Below are positions 14,273 through 21,470 of a DNA stretch of 22,961 nucleotides, one piece after another. Under the pieces are notes generated by a model. It was not told where the DNA came from. It saw only the letters and a list, made by a program, of their open reading frames with translations, and made no database searches. Source of the DNA: a virus; the IMG/VR virus record IMGVR_UViG_3300021137_000107, positions 1-22,961 of that record. One strand, 5' to 3'. Made by a program: the position numbers and the translations under genes. Each line of letters opens with the position of its first letter. The stretch's first letter is position 1.

Positions 14273-15183
14273 TGACGGCCTCCGATGACCTTGAAGGGCT
14301 CGAGGAGGTCGTAGCCCTGCATCTCATCTTCCATGCTCGTCTGTGAACGTCCAGAGACGGCCTGAGGCTCGCCAATCTCGTTGATGACCAGCCCACCCTG
14401 TCCTCGCTCTTTGACCATCGCCACGACGAAGTGGATGACGGCCTGCTTGACGGCGGCAGGCATGGTGGAGGCGTTCACGCCGATTCCGTGAGCGTAGAGG
14501 AGACCAGAGGCGAGGGTTATAACGTTCCCCGTCACAGAGGAGACCTTGCACGTCTCGTCCTGCATCCCGTCCCAGATGGTGAAGTTCATGCCAGCGAAGA
14601 AGCCGGTCGTGTCGGTCAGGGTGATTGACGTGGCCCCGACTGCTGCCGAGGCGGTGAGGAATGAGTTGCCCCAGCCGTTGATGTAGGAATACTGGCACCA
14701 CATGTTCGTCTGGTAGCCCCAGCGTCCTCCAGCGATGCCGAGGTTGCCGAAGTAGAGCCCGAGCGTCGAGGGTGCAGTGAGGATGAACTGGTCACGATCG
14801 ATGGCGACGTTGCTCGAGGAGATGGTGATTTCTTGCAGGCCAGAGCCAGGGCCCCAGCCGACCTGCACGTCAGTCACGGCGAGGATGGGCGAGAATGACG
14901 GAGTGAAGGTGATGTTGCCGTCACGAGAGGGGCGGTACCAGCCGTTCTCCGTGTTCACGGTGGCGTTGAGCGTACCCATCTTGCCGTAGCAGAAGATGTC
15001 AGCCTTGCTTGACGCTCGCTTGATGAGCTCAGAGAGCGCACGGTCCTGAGCGACGATGCTGGCGTTCTCGATGAGGTTCGTGAAGTCGATGGCGGCGGCG
15101 GTAGGGGAGAACTTGACCTCGTTGAGCGAGACGTAGGGCTCGATAATGCCTTCGGTCTGATAGAACGGGGCGATGACGGTCAT
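14269..15183 (-). CDS. head-tail adaptor with inserted beta module
   Basis: A 304-residue protein starting MTVIAPFYQTEGIIEPYVSL. The ATG at 15183 overlaps the upstream stop as ATGA. Helical parts (LIENASIVAQDRALSELIKR near residues 34-53, and AAVKQAVIHFVVAMVKERG near the end) fit the helical bundle of HK97 gp6-like adaptors that dock under the portal. Between them is a beta-rich insertion (ASAAVGATSITLTDTTGFF, then VSSVTGNVITLASGLLYAHG), a module recurrent in phage adhesion and structural proteins. Canonical adaptors are about 100-150 residues, so this one is roughly twice the usual size. The position after the capsid gene supports the call; the insertion may be exposed at the neck. Confidence 0.72.
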   Translation of the reverse strand: MTVIAPFYQTEGIIEPYVSLNEVKFSPTAAAIDFTNLIENASIVAQDRALSELIKRASSKADIFCYGKMGTLNATVNTENGWYRPSRDGNITFTPSFSPILAVTDVQVGWGPGSGLQEITISSSNVAIDRDQFILTAPSTLGLYFGNLGIAGGRWGYQTNMWCQYSYINGWGNSFLTASAAVGATSITLTDTTGFFAGMNFTIWDGMQDETCKVSSVTGNVITLASGLLYAHGIGVNASTMPAAVKQAVIHFVVAMVKERGQGGLVINEIGEPQAVSGRSQTSMEDEMQGYDLLEPFKVIGGRQ

Positions 15184-15437
15184 TGTTCTTCTTCCAGGTT
15201 GGTCCCGTCGCACTTGCCGCAGTGGTCACGGTAGAGAGAATTGAATCCGCAGTCGAGGCACTTGAAGCCCCGAGCGTTGCGGAAGTTGGTGCCAGCGACA
15301 GCGAAGTCACCGGACTTGATGAGAGCCCTAGCGGTCTGGCCCTCGATGTGGAAGGTGCCGTCTTTCTGACGGGGAATGACCTTGCCATCGTTCACTTGTA
15401 GTTCTTTGAGGCCTGCGTCTGAGCCTACGAGTTTCAT
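15180..15437 (-). CDS. small zinc-ribbon protein after the capsid gene
   Basis: An 85-residue protein. The first 50 residues are a small beta domain (KVIPRQKDGTFHIEG, then ALIKSGDFAVAGTNF). The end is a zinc ribbon with two Cys pairs, CLDC and CGKC, about ten residues apart, followed by an acidic tail. AAGGGAG lies five bases before the ATG and is contained in a possible inhibitory hairpin with the upstream capsid 3' end. The stop overlaps the adaptor start. I do not recognise a family name; small proteins in this slot include capsid decoration proteins and assembly factors. A zinc-stabilised capsid-associated protein is the most economical guess. Confidence 0.75.
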   Translation of the reverse strand: MKLVGSDAGLKELQVNDGKVIPRQKDGTFHIEGQTARALIKSGDFAVAGTNFRNARGFKCLDCGFNSLYRDHCGKCDGTNLEEEQ

Positions 15438-15439
15438 TA

Positions 15440-15469
15440 CTGCTCCCTTCGAGACTGGGAGGGGAGCAG
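15440..15469 (-). promoter_or_regulatory. alternative hairpin covering the ribosome site of the zinc-ribbon gene
   Basis: On the RNA, CTGCTCCC (15469-15462) can pair perfectly with GGGAGCAG (15447-15440) around a 14-base loop. The second strand contains most of the AAGGGAG ribosome site of the next gene. The first six bases of the first strand are also part of the 14-base-pair hairpin, so the two structures exclude one another. Confidence 0.5.
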
Positions 15470-15501
15470 GGCTGGTGGAAGGGGATACACCAGCCCTGCT
15501 C
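15464..15501 (-). terminator. 14-base-pair perfect hairpin between capsid and zinc-ribbon genes
   Basis: The arms GAGCAGGGCTGGTG and CACCAGCCCTGCTC pair perfectly around a 10-base loop. It is GC-rich but followed by CCCTCCC rather than a run of U, so full intrinsic termination is doubtful. It could pause polymerase, attenuate transcription or protect the capsid mRNA. It lies downstream of the most highly needed gene of the phage, where such structures are expected. Confidence 0.75.
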
Positions 15502-15511
15502 GACCCTCGGT

Positions 15512-15531
15512 GCTAGGCAGTGGTGCCTAGC
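15512..15531 (-). terminator. perfect hairpin directly after the capsid gene
   Basis: An 8-base perfect inverted repeat with a 4-base loop (GCTAGGCA, CCAC, TGCCTAGC on the transcribed strand) lies eight bases after the major capsid stop. There is no U-tract, so it may be a weak terminator or an RNA 3'-end protector. Confidence 0.6.
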
Positions 15532-15539
15532 GGATTTGA

Positions 15540-17201
15540 CTAGGCGGTGAGGCCCGTCACGATGCCCGACCAGGCTGGCGCACGGAAGGCGAGCGAGCCG
15601 TAGGTGTACGAGCTGATGTCGTACGAGAAGCCAATCTGAGGCCACTCGATGATCATGCTGTCCACGACGTTGTGCGCTTCGACGGTCTGGCTCACGCCGG
15701 AGTCGGGGAAGGGCAACTGCTTCTGGTGGACGATTGCGACACCGGCAGGCATGAAGCGGTGCGTGACGAGTTCGACCATCGTTCCGGTCGCTTCGTTCTG
15801 CAGAGCGTTCACAAGCGAGCCGAGCACCACGCCGTTGTCGCCGGTCTGGTAGTTCAGACGGTAGGCGGCGTTGGACGAGTTGGTCTGAATCGCAGCAGCC
15901 AGGGCACGGCGGATTGCAGCCGTAGTGATGACAACTTCAGGGTCAGCCATCGTGCTGTTGAACAGCGAGATGAATGCGTCCTGGAGGAAGCCACCGGCCT
16001 CGTTCTGAGCCGACACTGAGCCGTTGAACTGCTTCTGGTAGCCACCCGACTGAGCGAACGTGCTGATGAAGCCGTCGTAGCCAGTCGCCGAGTTCGATCC
16101 TGCGGCGCTCGAGTTGTAAGACCCGTCCGTCGAAGGGTAGGTGCCGGTGATGGAGGAGTAGCCGAGGCCAGCAACAGCAGACGACAACAGAGGCGTGGTG
16201 GTTTTGTAGGTGGTGCCGGAGACGACGACGTAGATGTTCACTGCGACTGCGCTGTAGGGCACGGTGCCGGAGATGGCAACCTTGACACCCTGACCAGCCG
16301 TAGCGTTGGTCACCGTACCAGCAGACACGCCAGCAGTCTCACCGTAAGCCGACGAGAGCGTGACGTAGACAGCCGACGACGAGGTGGCAGGGAGACCCGT
16401 ACCAGTGGTGTCGTTCGAGGCGGTGAAGGTCAAGCCCGAGGTGCTCAAGGCAGTCGAGACAGCGTTCAGCATGTTGCGCTCTTCGCCCAAGAAATGCGCC
16501 CAAATTAAGGCAGTGTGGGACAGTTGGCGCAGGTCGGAAAATCCGGCACCGGCGAACTCGGCCTGGAGGCTCACGGAGTCCGAGACACCCTGCTCGACGA
16601 ACGACTTGACAATCTTGTCAGCAGCGTAGGTGATCTTCGTAGGACGGTTCAGCGACACGCCACCGAATGACGTGGAAGCCGAGGTCGAGTTGAAGAACGT
16701 CGAGAGGTTAGCGACACCACCGACACCGGCGTTCGAGACACCAGTGATGCGACGGAACTCGAGAGCCTGTCCCTGAGCCTTGATGCGTGCGGTGGAATTG
16801 CGGAGATACAATTCCTTCGGAATCAGCAATGAGAGGACCGGGTCCAAATTGTAGGGGACGAGACCCGAGACACCCGAGATGGTCGAGTTCAGTGGGCTGG
16901 TGAGGGTGAGGTCCTTCTGCAGGTCGGCGAGGCCGGCGAGCGAGGACTCGACAGCAGCGAGCTGGTCGCCCGAGACTGCCTTAGTGATTTCCGTCTTCAG
17001 TTCCTCAATCTTCGAGGCGGCAGAGACGGACTTGGTGATGCCGACAGTCGGGGTGAACGACAACTCGCCTCGGCGAGCGGAGTTCAGCGTCTGGGCTTGG
17101 ACGGTGCTAAGGGCTGACTTGTAAGCCTCAAAGCGCTTGACCTGCTCATCGGCTGGCAGGCCGTGAAACATCTGGTCAAGGGAAGGAGCGGCGATGGTCA
17201 T
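15540..17201 (-). CDS. major capsid protein, HK97 fold
   Basis: A 553-residue protein. Residues 1-100 are helical and charged (ASKIEELKTEITKAV, LAGLADLQKDL), resembling a scaffold-like delta region that a prohead protease could remove. The HK97-fold core starts near residue 115 (LVPYNLDPVLSLLIPKELYL, then IKAQGQALEFRRI) and resumes after 375 to a typical end (PAGVAIVHQKQLPFPDSG, VVDSMIIEWPQIGFSYDISS, LAFRAP). Residues about 255-370 are a beta-rich insertion (VKVAISGTVPYSAVAVNIYV) resembling a fibronectin/Ig-type domain. It assembles the icosahedral shell. The gene follows the protease and precedes adaptor genes. Only a weak AGAAGA-type ribosome site precedes the ATG, which is surprising for an abundant protein. 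Confidence 0.88.
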   Translation of the reverse strand: MTIAAPSLDQMFHGLPADEQVKRFEAYKSALSTVQAQTLNSARRGELSFTPTVGITKSVSAASKIEELKTEITKAVSGDQLAAVESSLAGLADLQKDLTLTSPLNSTISGVSGLVPYNLDPVLSLLIPKELYLRNSTARIKAQGQALEFRRITGVSNAGVGGVANLSTFFNSTSASTSFGGVSLNRPTKITYAADKIVKSFVEQGVSDSVSLQAEFAGAGFSDLRQLSHTALIWAHFLGEERNMLNAVSTALSTSGLTFTASNDTTGTGLPATSSSAVYVTLSSAYGETAGVSAGTVTNATAGQGVKVAISGTVPYSAVAVNIYVVVSGTTYKTTTPLLSSAVAGLGYSSITGTYPSTDGSYNSSAAGSNSATGYDGFISTFAQSGGYQKQFNGSVSAQNEAGGFLQDAFISLFNSTMADPEVVITTAAIRRALAAAIQTNSSNAAYRLNYQTGDNGVVLGSLVNALQNEATGTMVELVTHRFMPAGVAIVHQKQLPFPDSGVSQTVEAHNVVDSMIIEWPQIGFSYDISSYTYGSLAFRAPAWSGIVTGLTA

Positions 17202-17219
17202 CGCTGTATCTTCTTTCTG

Positions 17220-18845
17220 TTAGTTGGACTCAAGAGCACGGGCGCTCTCGAGGTAGGCGTTGCGGAGTGCAGGGTCATTCACTTGCGAGGCGATGTTGCG
17301 GAGACGAATGGCCTCCACCTCGTTTGCGAGGACTGCTGCTGACTTGCTGGTCTGTTCACGGGTTGCACGGAGTGCAGGCCCGCCAGGTGCAGCCATTGAC
17401 TTCACTTCGTCGAGCGCAGCCTTCAGGAGAGCAATCTCCTCTTTCGCTTCGCTCAATTCAGCCTTCGCCGTCATGACTTCTTCAAGGCCCAGCGCCTTGA
17501 CGATCTCGTTGCGCAGTTCCGTCTTCACTTCGTCAGTGGCGGCGGTTGCGGTTGCGGTCTTGATGAGGTCGGCGCTTACGCCGAGTGCTACATAAGCCAT
17601 TGAATCATCCTTGTCGTCGGTGTCCCATCCGGTGAATGGGGCAGGGGTTTCGTTCTCTGAGGCTTCGTCAGTCCACCAGCAGAGGAAGTATTCGAGGGTG
17701 CAGAGCAACTCACGAACGTCGCAGATTTCGTTCTCGTCGCCTGCGAGCATCTCGTCGAGCTCAGCCTTGATGCAGTTGATGAGTCCGAGGCGGATGGCGC
17801 TCAGTTCGGCTGCGTCGTGCTTCATGTCGTCAGCCTTCGCTAGGTCAGCGTCAGCGCCCTTCCAGTTGTCGGGGACTAGGTCGGTGCGTCCCAGAGCCTC
17901 GGCTCGGGTCTTGATGTGCGCCTTCGCTGCGGCTGGGTCCTTTGCACGTCCGATGGACTGGATGGCGTTGCGCAGGTCCTTGATGGTCTTGATGGGGAAG
18001 CCACCACCCTCCATAGCCTGACCGCTTGCCTCCATGCTGGCACGCTCAGCGTCGGTGTAGTCCTTCTTCGCCAGTTCGGGCTCAGCGTCCTTCATGTCAC
18101 GGTTGTCGAGGCCCTGAGGACGGCCCTGAACGTTCTGCTCCATGTTCTCGAGGCGGTCGTCGGGCTGGTGGCCCGTGCCTGCGCAGACTTCGCAGTCCGT
18201 CTCTTGGGTGTTGCCCATGACGTTGGACTTCTTGCCGGTGCCTGCGCATGACTGGCAGGGCTGAGGAGTGTCGTGGTTGAGAACGTCGATAGTGACACCA
18301 GGCTCTTCGGTCATTATGGCTTCGGCGTTCATCGCAGGGGACTCGGCCTTTTTGATTTCGGACACGGCGGCCCCTTTCACTAGTTCGCCCTTGATGGACT
18401 TGGCGATTTCAATTACTGCGGAGGGGTTAGCCGGACGGTCTACGAGTGAGACCTCGACGATTGTGCCGTCGATGATGCGTCCACCTGGTGCGGCGTTGTC
18501 CTTGACAACTCGAGCGCCCTTGATGCCGACCGAGAAGCCGGTGTAGACACCTTCAGAGACCATCTTGGCGGCCTGCTCGTCCACTACCTTTGCAGTGACC
18601 ACGAAGCCTGAGCCGGACTGCTCCATCTCGGTAGCCTTGCCGACTGCCTTGCTCTGGTGCATCTCTCGGATGTTGCCGATTTCCATCCACGCTGGCATGG
18701 CGCTCTTGAGCCATGCAGGGTCGCAGATTTGCTGGTCGAGGTCGAGGGTGTCGTCAGTGGCGATGCCCTTGACGTACATGAAGCCATCCTCGCCACGCTT
18801 GGCAGTCAGGCCACCGAAGTAGACGCTCTTGATGTTGTCAGTCAT
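17220..18845 (-). CDS. prohead protease fused to scaffold-like region
   Basis: A 541-residue protein. I chose the ATG at 18845, preceded by AAAGGA, because upstream residues overlap the portal gene. Residues 1-155 are an HK97-type (S78) prohead protease: GIATDDTLDLD, His63 in REMHQSKAVGKA, Ser105 in YTGFSVGIKG and the typical VEVSLVDRPANP. Residues 197-225 contain two CxxCxGxG motifs (CQSCAGTG and CEVCAGTG) like the DnaJ zinc-binding domain. Residues 286-326 hold a conserved helical pattern (TIKDLRNAIQSIGRAKDP). The last 85 residues are helical and charged (AELSEAKEEIALLKAALDEV), as in scaffolds. It matures the capsid and may also act as its scaffold, since no separate scaffold gene is present. 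Confidence 0.87.
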   Translation of the reverse strand: MTDNIKSVYFGGLTAKRGEDGFMYVKGIATDDTLDLDQQICDPAWLKSAMPAWMEIGNIREMHQSKAVGKATEMEQSGSGFVVTAKVVDEQAAKMVSEGVYTGFSVGIKGARVVKDNAAPGGRIIDGTIVEVSLVDRPANPSAVIEIAKSIKGELVKGAAVSEIKKAESPAMNAEAIMTEEPGVTIDVLNHDTPQPCQSCAGTGKKSNVMGNTQETDCEVCAGTGHQPDDRLENMEQNVQGRPQGLDNRDMKDAEPELAKKDYTDAERASMEASGQAMEGGGFPIKTIKDLRNAIQSIGRAKDPAAAKAHIKTRAEALGRTDLVPDNWKGADADLAKADDMKHDAAELSAIRLGLINCIKAELDEMLAGDENEICDVRELLCTLEYFLCWWTDEASENETPAPFTGWDTDDKDDSMAYVALGVSADLIKTATATAATDEVKTELRNEIVKALGLEEVMTAKAELSEAKEEIALLKAALDEVKSMAAPGGPALRATREQTSKSAAVLANEVEAIRLRNIASQVNDPALRNAYLESARALESN

Positions 18846-18853
18846 AGTTTCCT

Positions 18854-21463
18854 TTAGTCTTCTCGTGTTGAGTAGCACAAACAATTCGGGTGGGCTGGTA
18901 GGTCGGCTGATTCGTCGAATGAGTGAGGGTTCTGGTCTTCTTGCGCCAGACACTCTTCGCAGGCATCCGGCTCGGTTTCCCAGTTCCAGCCAGTAGCGCC
19001 GCCTGCTTGGTAGGCATCGACGGCGGCGATGTTGAAGGCTCGGTTGGCTTCGGTTGCGGCGATCACGTCAGCCCGAGTGACGGCGTTGGCGAGTTGCCCC
19101 GAGGGGAGCCCCTGCACTACGCCCTTCAGACGAGCTGCGATGTCCGTCGCTGACTGCCCCGAGGACACGCCCTGAATGACTTCCTCTCGGATGCGGTTCA
19201 GGGTTGTCTGGTTGATGTCTTTGACGAGGTTGCCGACGTTGGCGTAGAGCCGAGCCGTTCCTTGCCCTGCCACGAATGAGCCAGCGTATTCCCCACCCTG
19301 ACGAACTGCGGTCTCGTAGAGGGCTTGCAGGGCCGTCTGAAGCGGTTCTGGGTTCGTGCGCAGGTTGCCGAGCGCCCCTTGTGCCACGCCTGCGATGAGG
19401 TCGGGACTGGCTGACTCGGGAACGTTGCGGAGCACCTGGTCGAGGAACTCCGAGAGACCAGTGACCGATGCCGCCAGCGCCGCCTCTAGAGCCTTTTTGT
19501 GCTTGGCGACTGCCGAGCGGATGGGCTCTAGGTTCGGGTAGGACTTCTTAGTAAGAGAACGTCCTTTTGGGGTATCGCTTATCTGCGCTTTCAAGACTTC
19601 GGCCTCTTCCGGCGTGTGGTGCTTGAACTCGAAGGCTCGGGAGCGAGGCTTAGCGGCGAACTTGGCGAAGGCTTTAGCCTCTTGCGCCTTTAGGTCAGTT
19701 TCCGGCGTGCTGCTCGGACGCTCGACTTCTTTACCCGTGTCTTGAGCGCCTTCGTCTTCTGCGCTTTGTGGGCTCGATGACGACTGCTCACTGGGGGTCT
19801 CTTTCTGTCCGATGGTCTCGCCGGAGCCCGATACGTCGAGCAGGCCCTTGAGGAACTGGATGGCGTTGCCTGCGACGATGAACGGCTCGTCGGCTTCTGG
19901 CATGTCGTAGAGCGCCTGACCGAGTTCGCCTTGAATGTCGTTGAGGGTCTTCTGCCCCGAGAACAGGCTGATTTGGTTCGCCTGCGCCTGCTCCTTCGCA
20001 GCCATAGCGTTCGCTCGGTCTTGCATGACGAAGGTGACGTTGAGGTCAGCGTCGAGGTAGCGACGGCACAGGCTGTTGATGATGTCGGTGATGTAGTTCT
20101 CCATCGGACGGGTCGAGACCGTCTCGGAGGACTGTGCTTCGCCTTCCATCTGACCCTTGCCACCACCGAGACCGGCACGGGCCACGACTCCGAGAGCCGA
20201 GGGAGCCACGCCGAAGATGGAGGCGATGCGCTTGATGATGAACTCGTCGTAGTCGCTCTTGAAGCGTTCGTCCATCGTTGGCATGGCAATTGGGTCGAAG
20301 CCGTCAGGGAGGACCTTGATGCGGTGGCGCTCTGCCGTAGATCCGGTGAGGCGCTCGTTCAGCACTCGCTCGTAGCCCGACAACTTCTCGAGGCTGAGCT
20401 CTTGGCTGGTCGTCTTCATGAACGTCGTCGGCATTGAGCCGAACTGGTACTCAGCCCTCATCCATGCCTGACGGTCGAGGTAGAGCGTCGCCGAGGGGAT
20501 TGCTTCCTCGACTGGGCTGAAGCCGTAGGGCGACCAAGTGCGACGGTTCTTGATGAACACGCTCATCTGGTCGGTCTTGAACTCGCCGTACTTGCCTGGT
20601 GAGTTGTAGAAGTCACCGTCTGAGTCGGGAGAGGCCACGAACTCGCCACGAGGGAAGCCCCAGAGCACCTGCTGGTAGGCAGGCAGTGGTGGGTGGGGAG
20701 TGTCGCCTCGGTTGTCGAGCAGAATCTTGATGGTCGGAGCGTCGATGATGTCGAAGCCGATGATGGCTCCCCCGAGGTTGTAGCGAGGGTAGATGCAGAG
20801 TTGGTCGTAGACGAACACTTGCCACAGGGCCTCGGTCAGCCACTCGCTCCATGAGCGCTCAGACTGGACGTAGGGGTTCTTGAAGAATGACTGAAGGCGG
20901 TTGATTTCCTCGCCGTACTTCTCTCGCCCGATGCGTGAGGCCTTAGCGTGCGAGCAGTTCTCCTCCTGCATGATGGTTGCGATGCAGTTCTCGGAGAGGT
21001 CGAATGACCAGTCCTGCTTCACGAGGTCGCCCACTCGAATCTCGATGGCTCGGTGGATTACGTCACACTGCTCAGCGAGGGACTTGAGGACACCGTAGGG
21101 GACCTCTTGCTGGGTCAGGTTGAGATTCGTCGCTACCTGAAATTCATAGCGTCTGGGGAGCGCACGGCCTGAGTCGTCGAGCACTACGTCGATTGGCGCA
21201 GGGAGCAGAGGTGCAGCAGGTCCGAGCATCGCACCGAAGCCACCCTGAGGACCGACACCAGGGCGATCCATAGGAATCGCCTGACCGATGCCTGTGACGA
21301 TGCCCTGCCCCCCGATGGTGGAGTAGGGCTCAGCAGGCGTGGCTCGGTTGTAGTTGGTGGTTCCGAGAGGCGAGCCCGAGAGCCCAGCCTTTACAGCCTC
21401 GGCGACGGTCTCAGCCAGTTTCAGGTCTCGTGCCTTCCGGCTGAATCGGTCTCGAAGTGCCAT
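18854..21463 (-). CDS. portal protein fused to MuF-type head morphogenesis domain
   Basis: An 869-residue protein starting MALRDRFSRKARDL at 21463, seven bases after the terminase stop, with AAGGA just upstream. Residues about 75-545 are an HK97-type portal (IEIRVGDLVKQDWSFDL, PYGFSPVEEAIPSATLYL, ASIFGVAPSALG). Residues 546-615 are a Ser/Glu/Pro-rich linker. Residues about 650-869 form a MuF-type domain: helices, then TRADVIAATEANRAFNIAA and the end motif with Cys835, Cys838 (CEEC), His858, Cys861 and Cys863 (HPNCLC). The portal forms the DNA gate; MuF proteins are minor head components that may enter the host with DNA. The two are usually separate genes. Confidence 0.9.
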   Translation of the reverse strand: MALRDRFSRKARDLKLAETVAEAVKAGLSGSPLGTTNYNRATPAEPYSTIGGQGIVTGIGQAIPMDRPGVGPQGGFGAMLGPAAPLLPAPIDVVLDDSGRALPRRYEFQVATNLNLTQQEVPYGVLKSLAEQCDVIHRAIEIRVGDLVKQDWSFDLSENCIATIMQEENCSHAKASRIGREKYGEEINRLQSFFKNPYVQSERSWSEWLTEALWQVFVYDQLCIYPRYNLGGAIIGFDIIDAPTIKILLDNRGDTPHPPLPAYQQVLWGFPRGEFVASPDSDGDFYNSPGKYGEFKTDQMSVFIKNRRTWSPYGFSPVEEAIPSATLYLDRQAWMRAEYQFGSMPTTFMKTTSQELSLEKLSGYERVLNERLTGSTAERHRIKVLPDGFDPIAMPTMDERFKSDYDEFIIKRIASIFGVAPSALGVVARAGLGGGKGQMEGEAQSSETVSTRPMENYITDIINSLCRRYLDADLNVTFVMQDRANAMAAKEQAQANQISLFSGQKTLNDIQGELGQALYDMPEADEPFIVAGNAIQFLKGLLDVSGSGETIGQKETPSEQSSSSPQSAEDEGAQDTGKEVERPSSTPETDLKAQEAKAFAKFAAKPRSRAFEFKHHTPEEAEVLKAQISDTPKGRSLTKKSYPNLEPIRSAVAKHKKALEAALAASVTGLSEFLDQVLRNVPESASPDLIAGVAQGALGNLRTNPEPLQTALQALYETAVRQGGEYAGSFVAGQGTARLYANVGNLVKDINQTTLNRIREEVIQGVSSGQSATDIAARLKGVVQGLPSGQLANAVTRADVIAATEANRAFNIAAVDAYQAGGATGWNWETEPDACEECLAQEDQNPHSFDESADLPAHPNCLCYSTRED

Positions 21464-21470
21464 CTCGTCC

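Noticed and set aside
14324-14701. Minus-strand alternative frame inside the adaptor gene.
   Set aside because: It is a shadow in another frame of a well-supported gene, with low-complexity Arg/His-rich composition.
15438-15539. A promoter in the 102-base gap after the capsid gene.
   Set aside because: I found no convincing -35/-10 pair on the minus strand; the gap is mostly taken by the hairpins.
18846-18953. 36-residue extension of the protease frame into the portal gene.
   Set aside because: It covers the MuF Cys/His motif in another frame; the ATG at 18845 has AAAGGA and the usual spacing.
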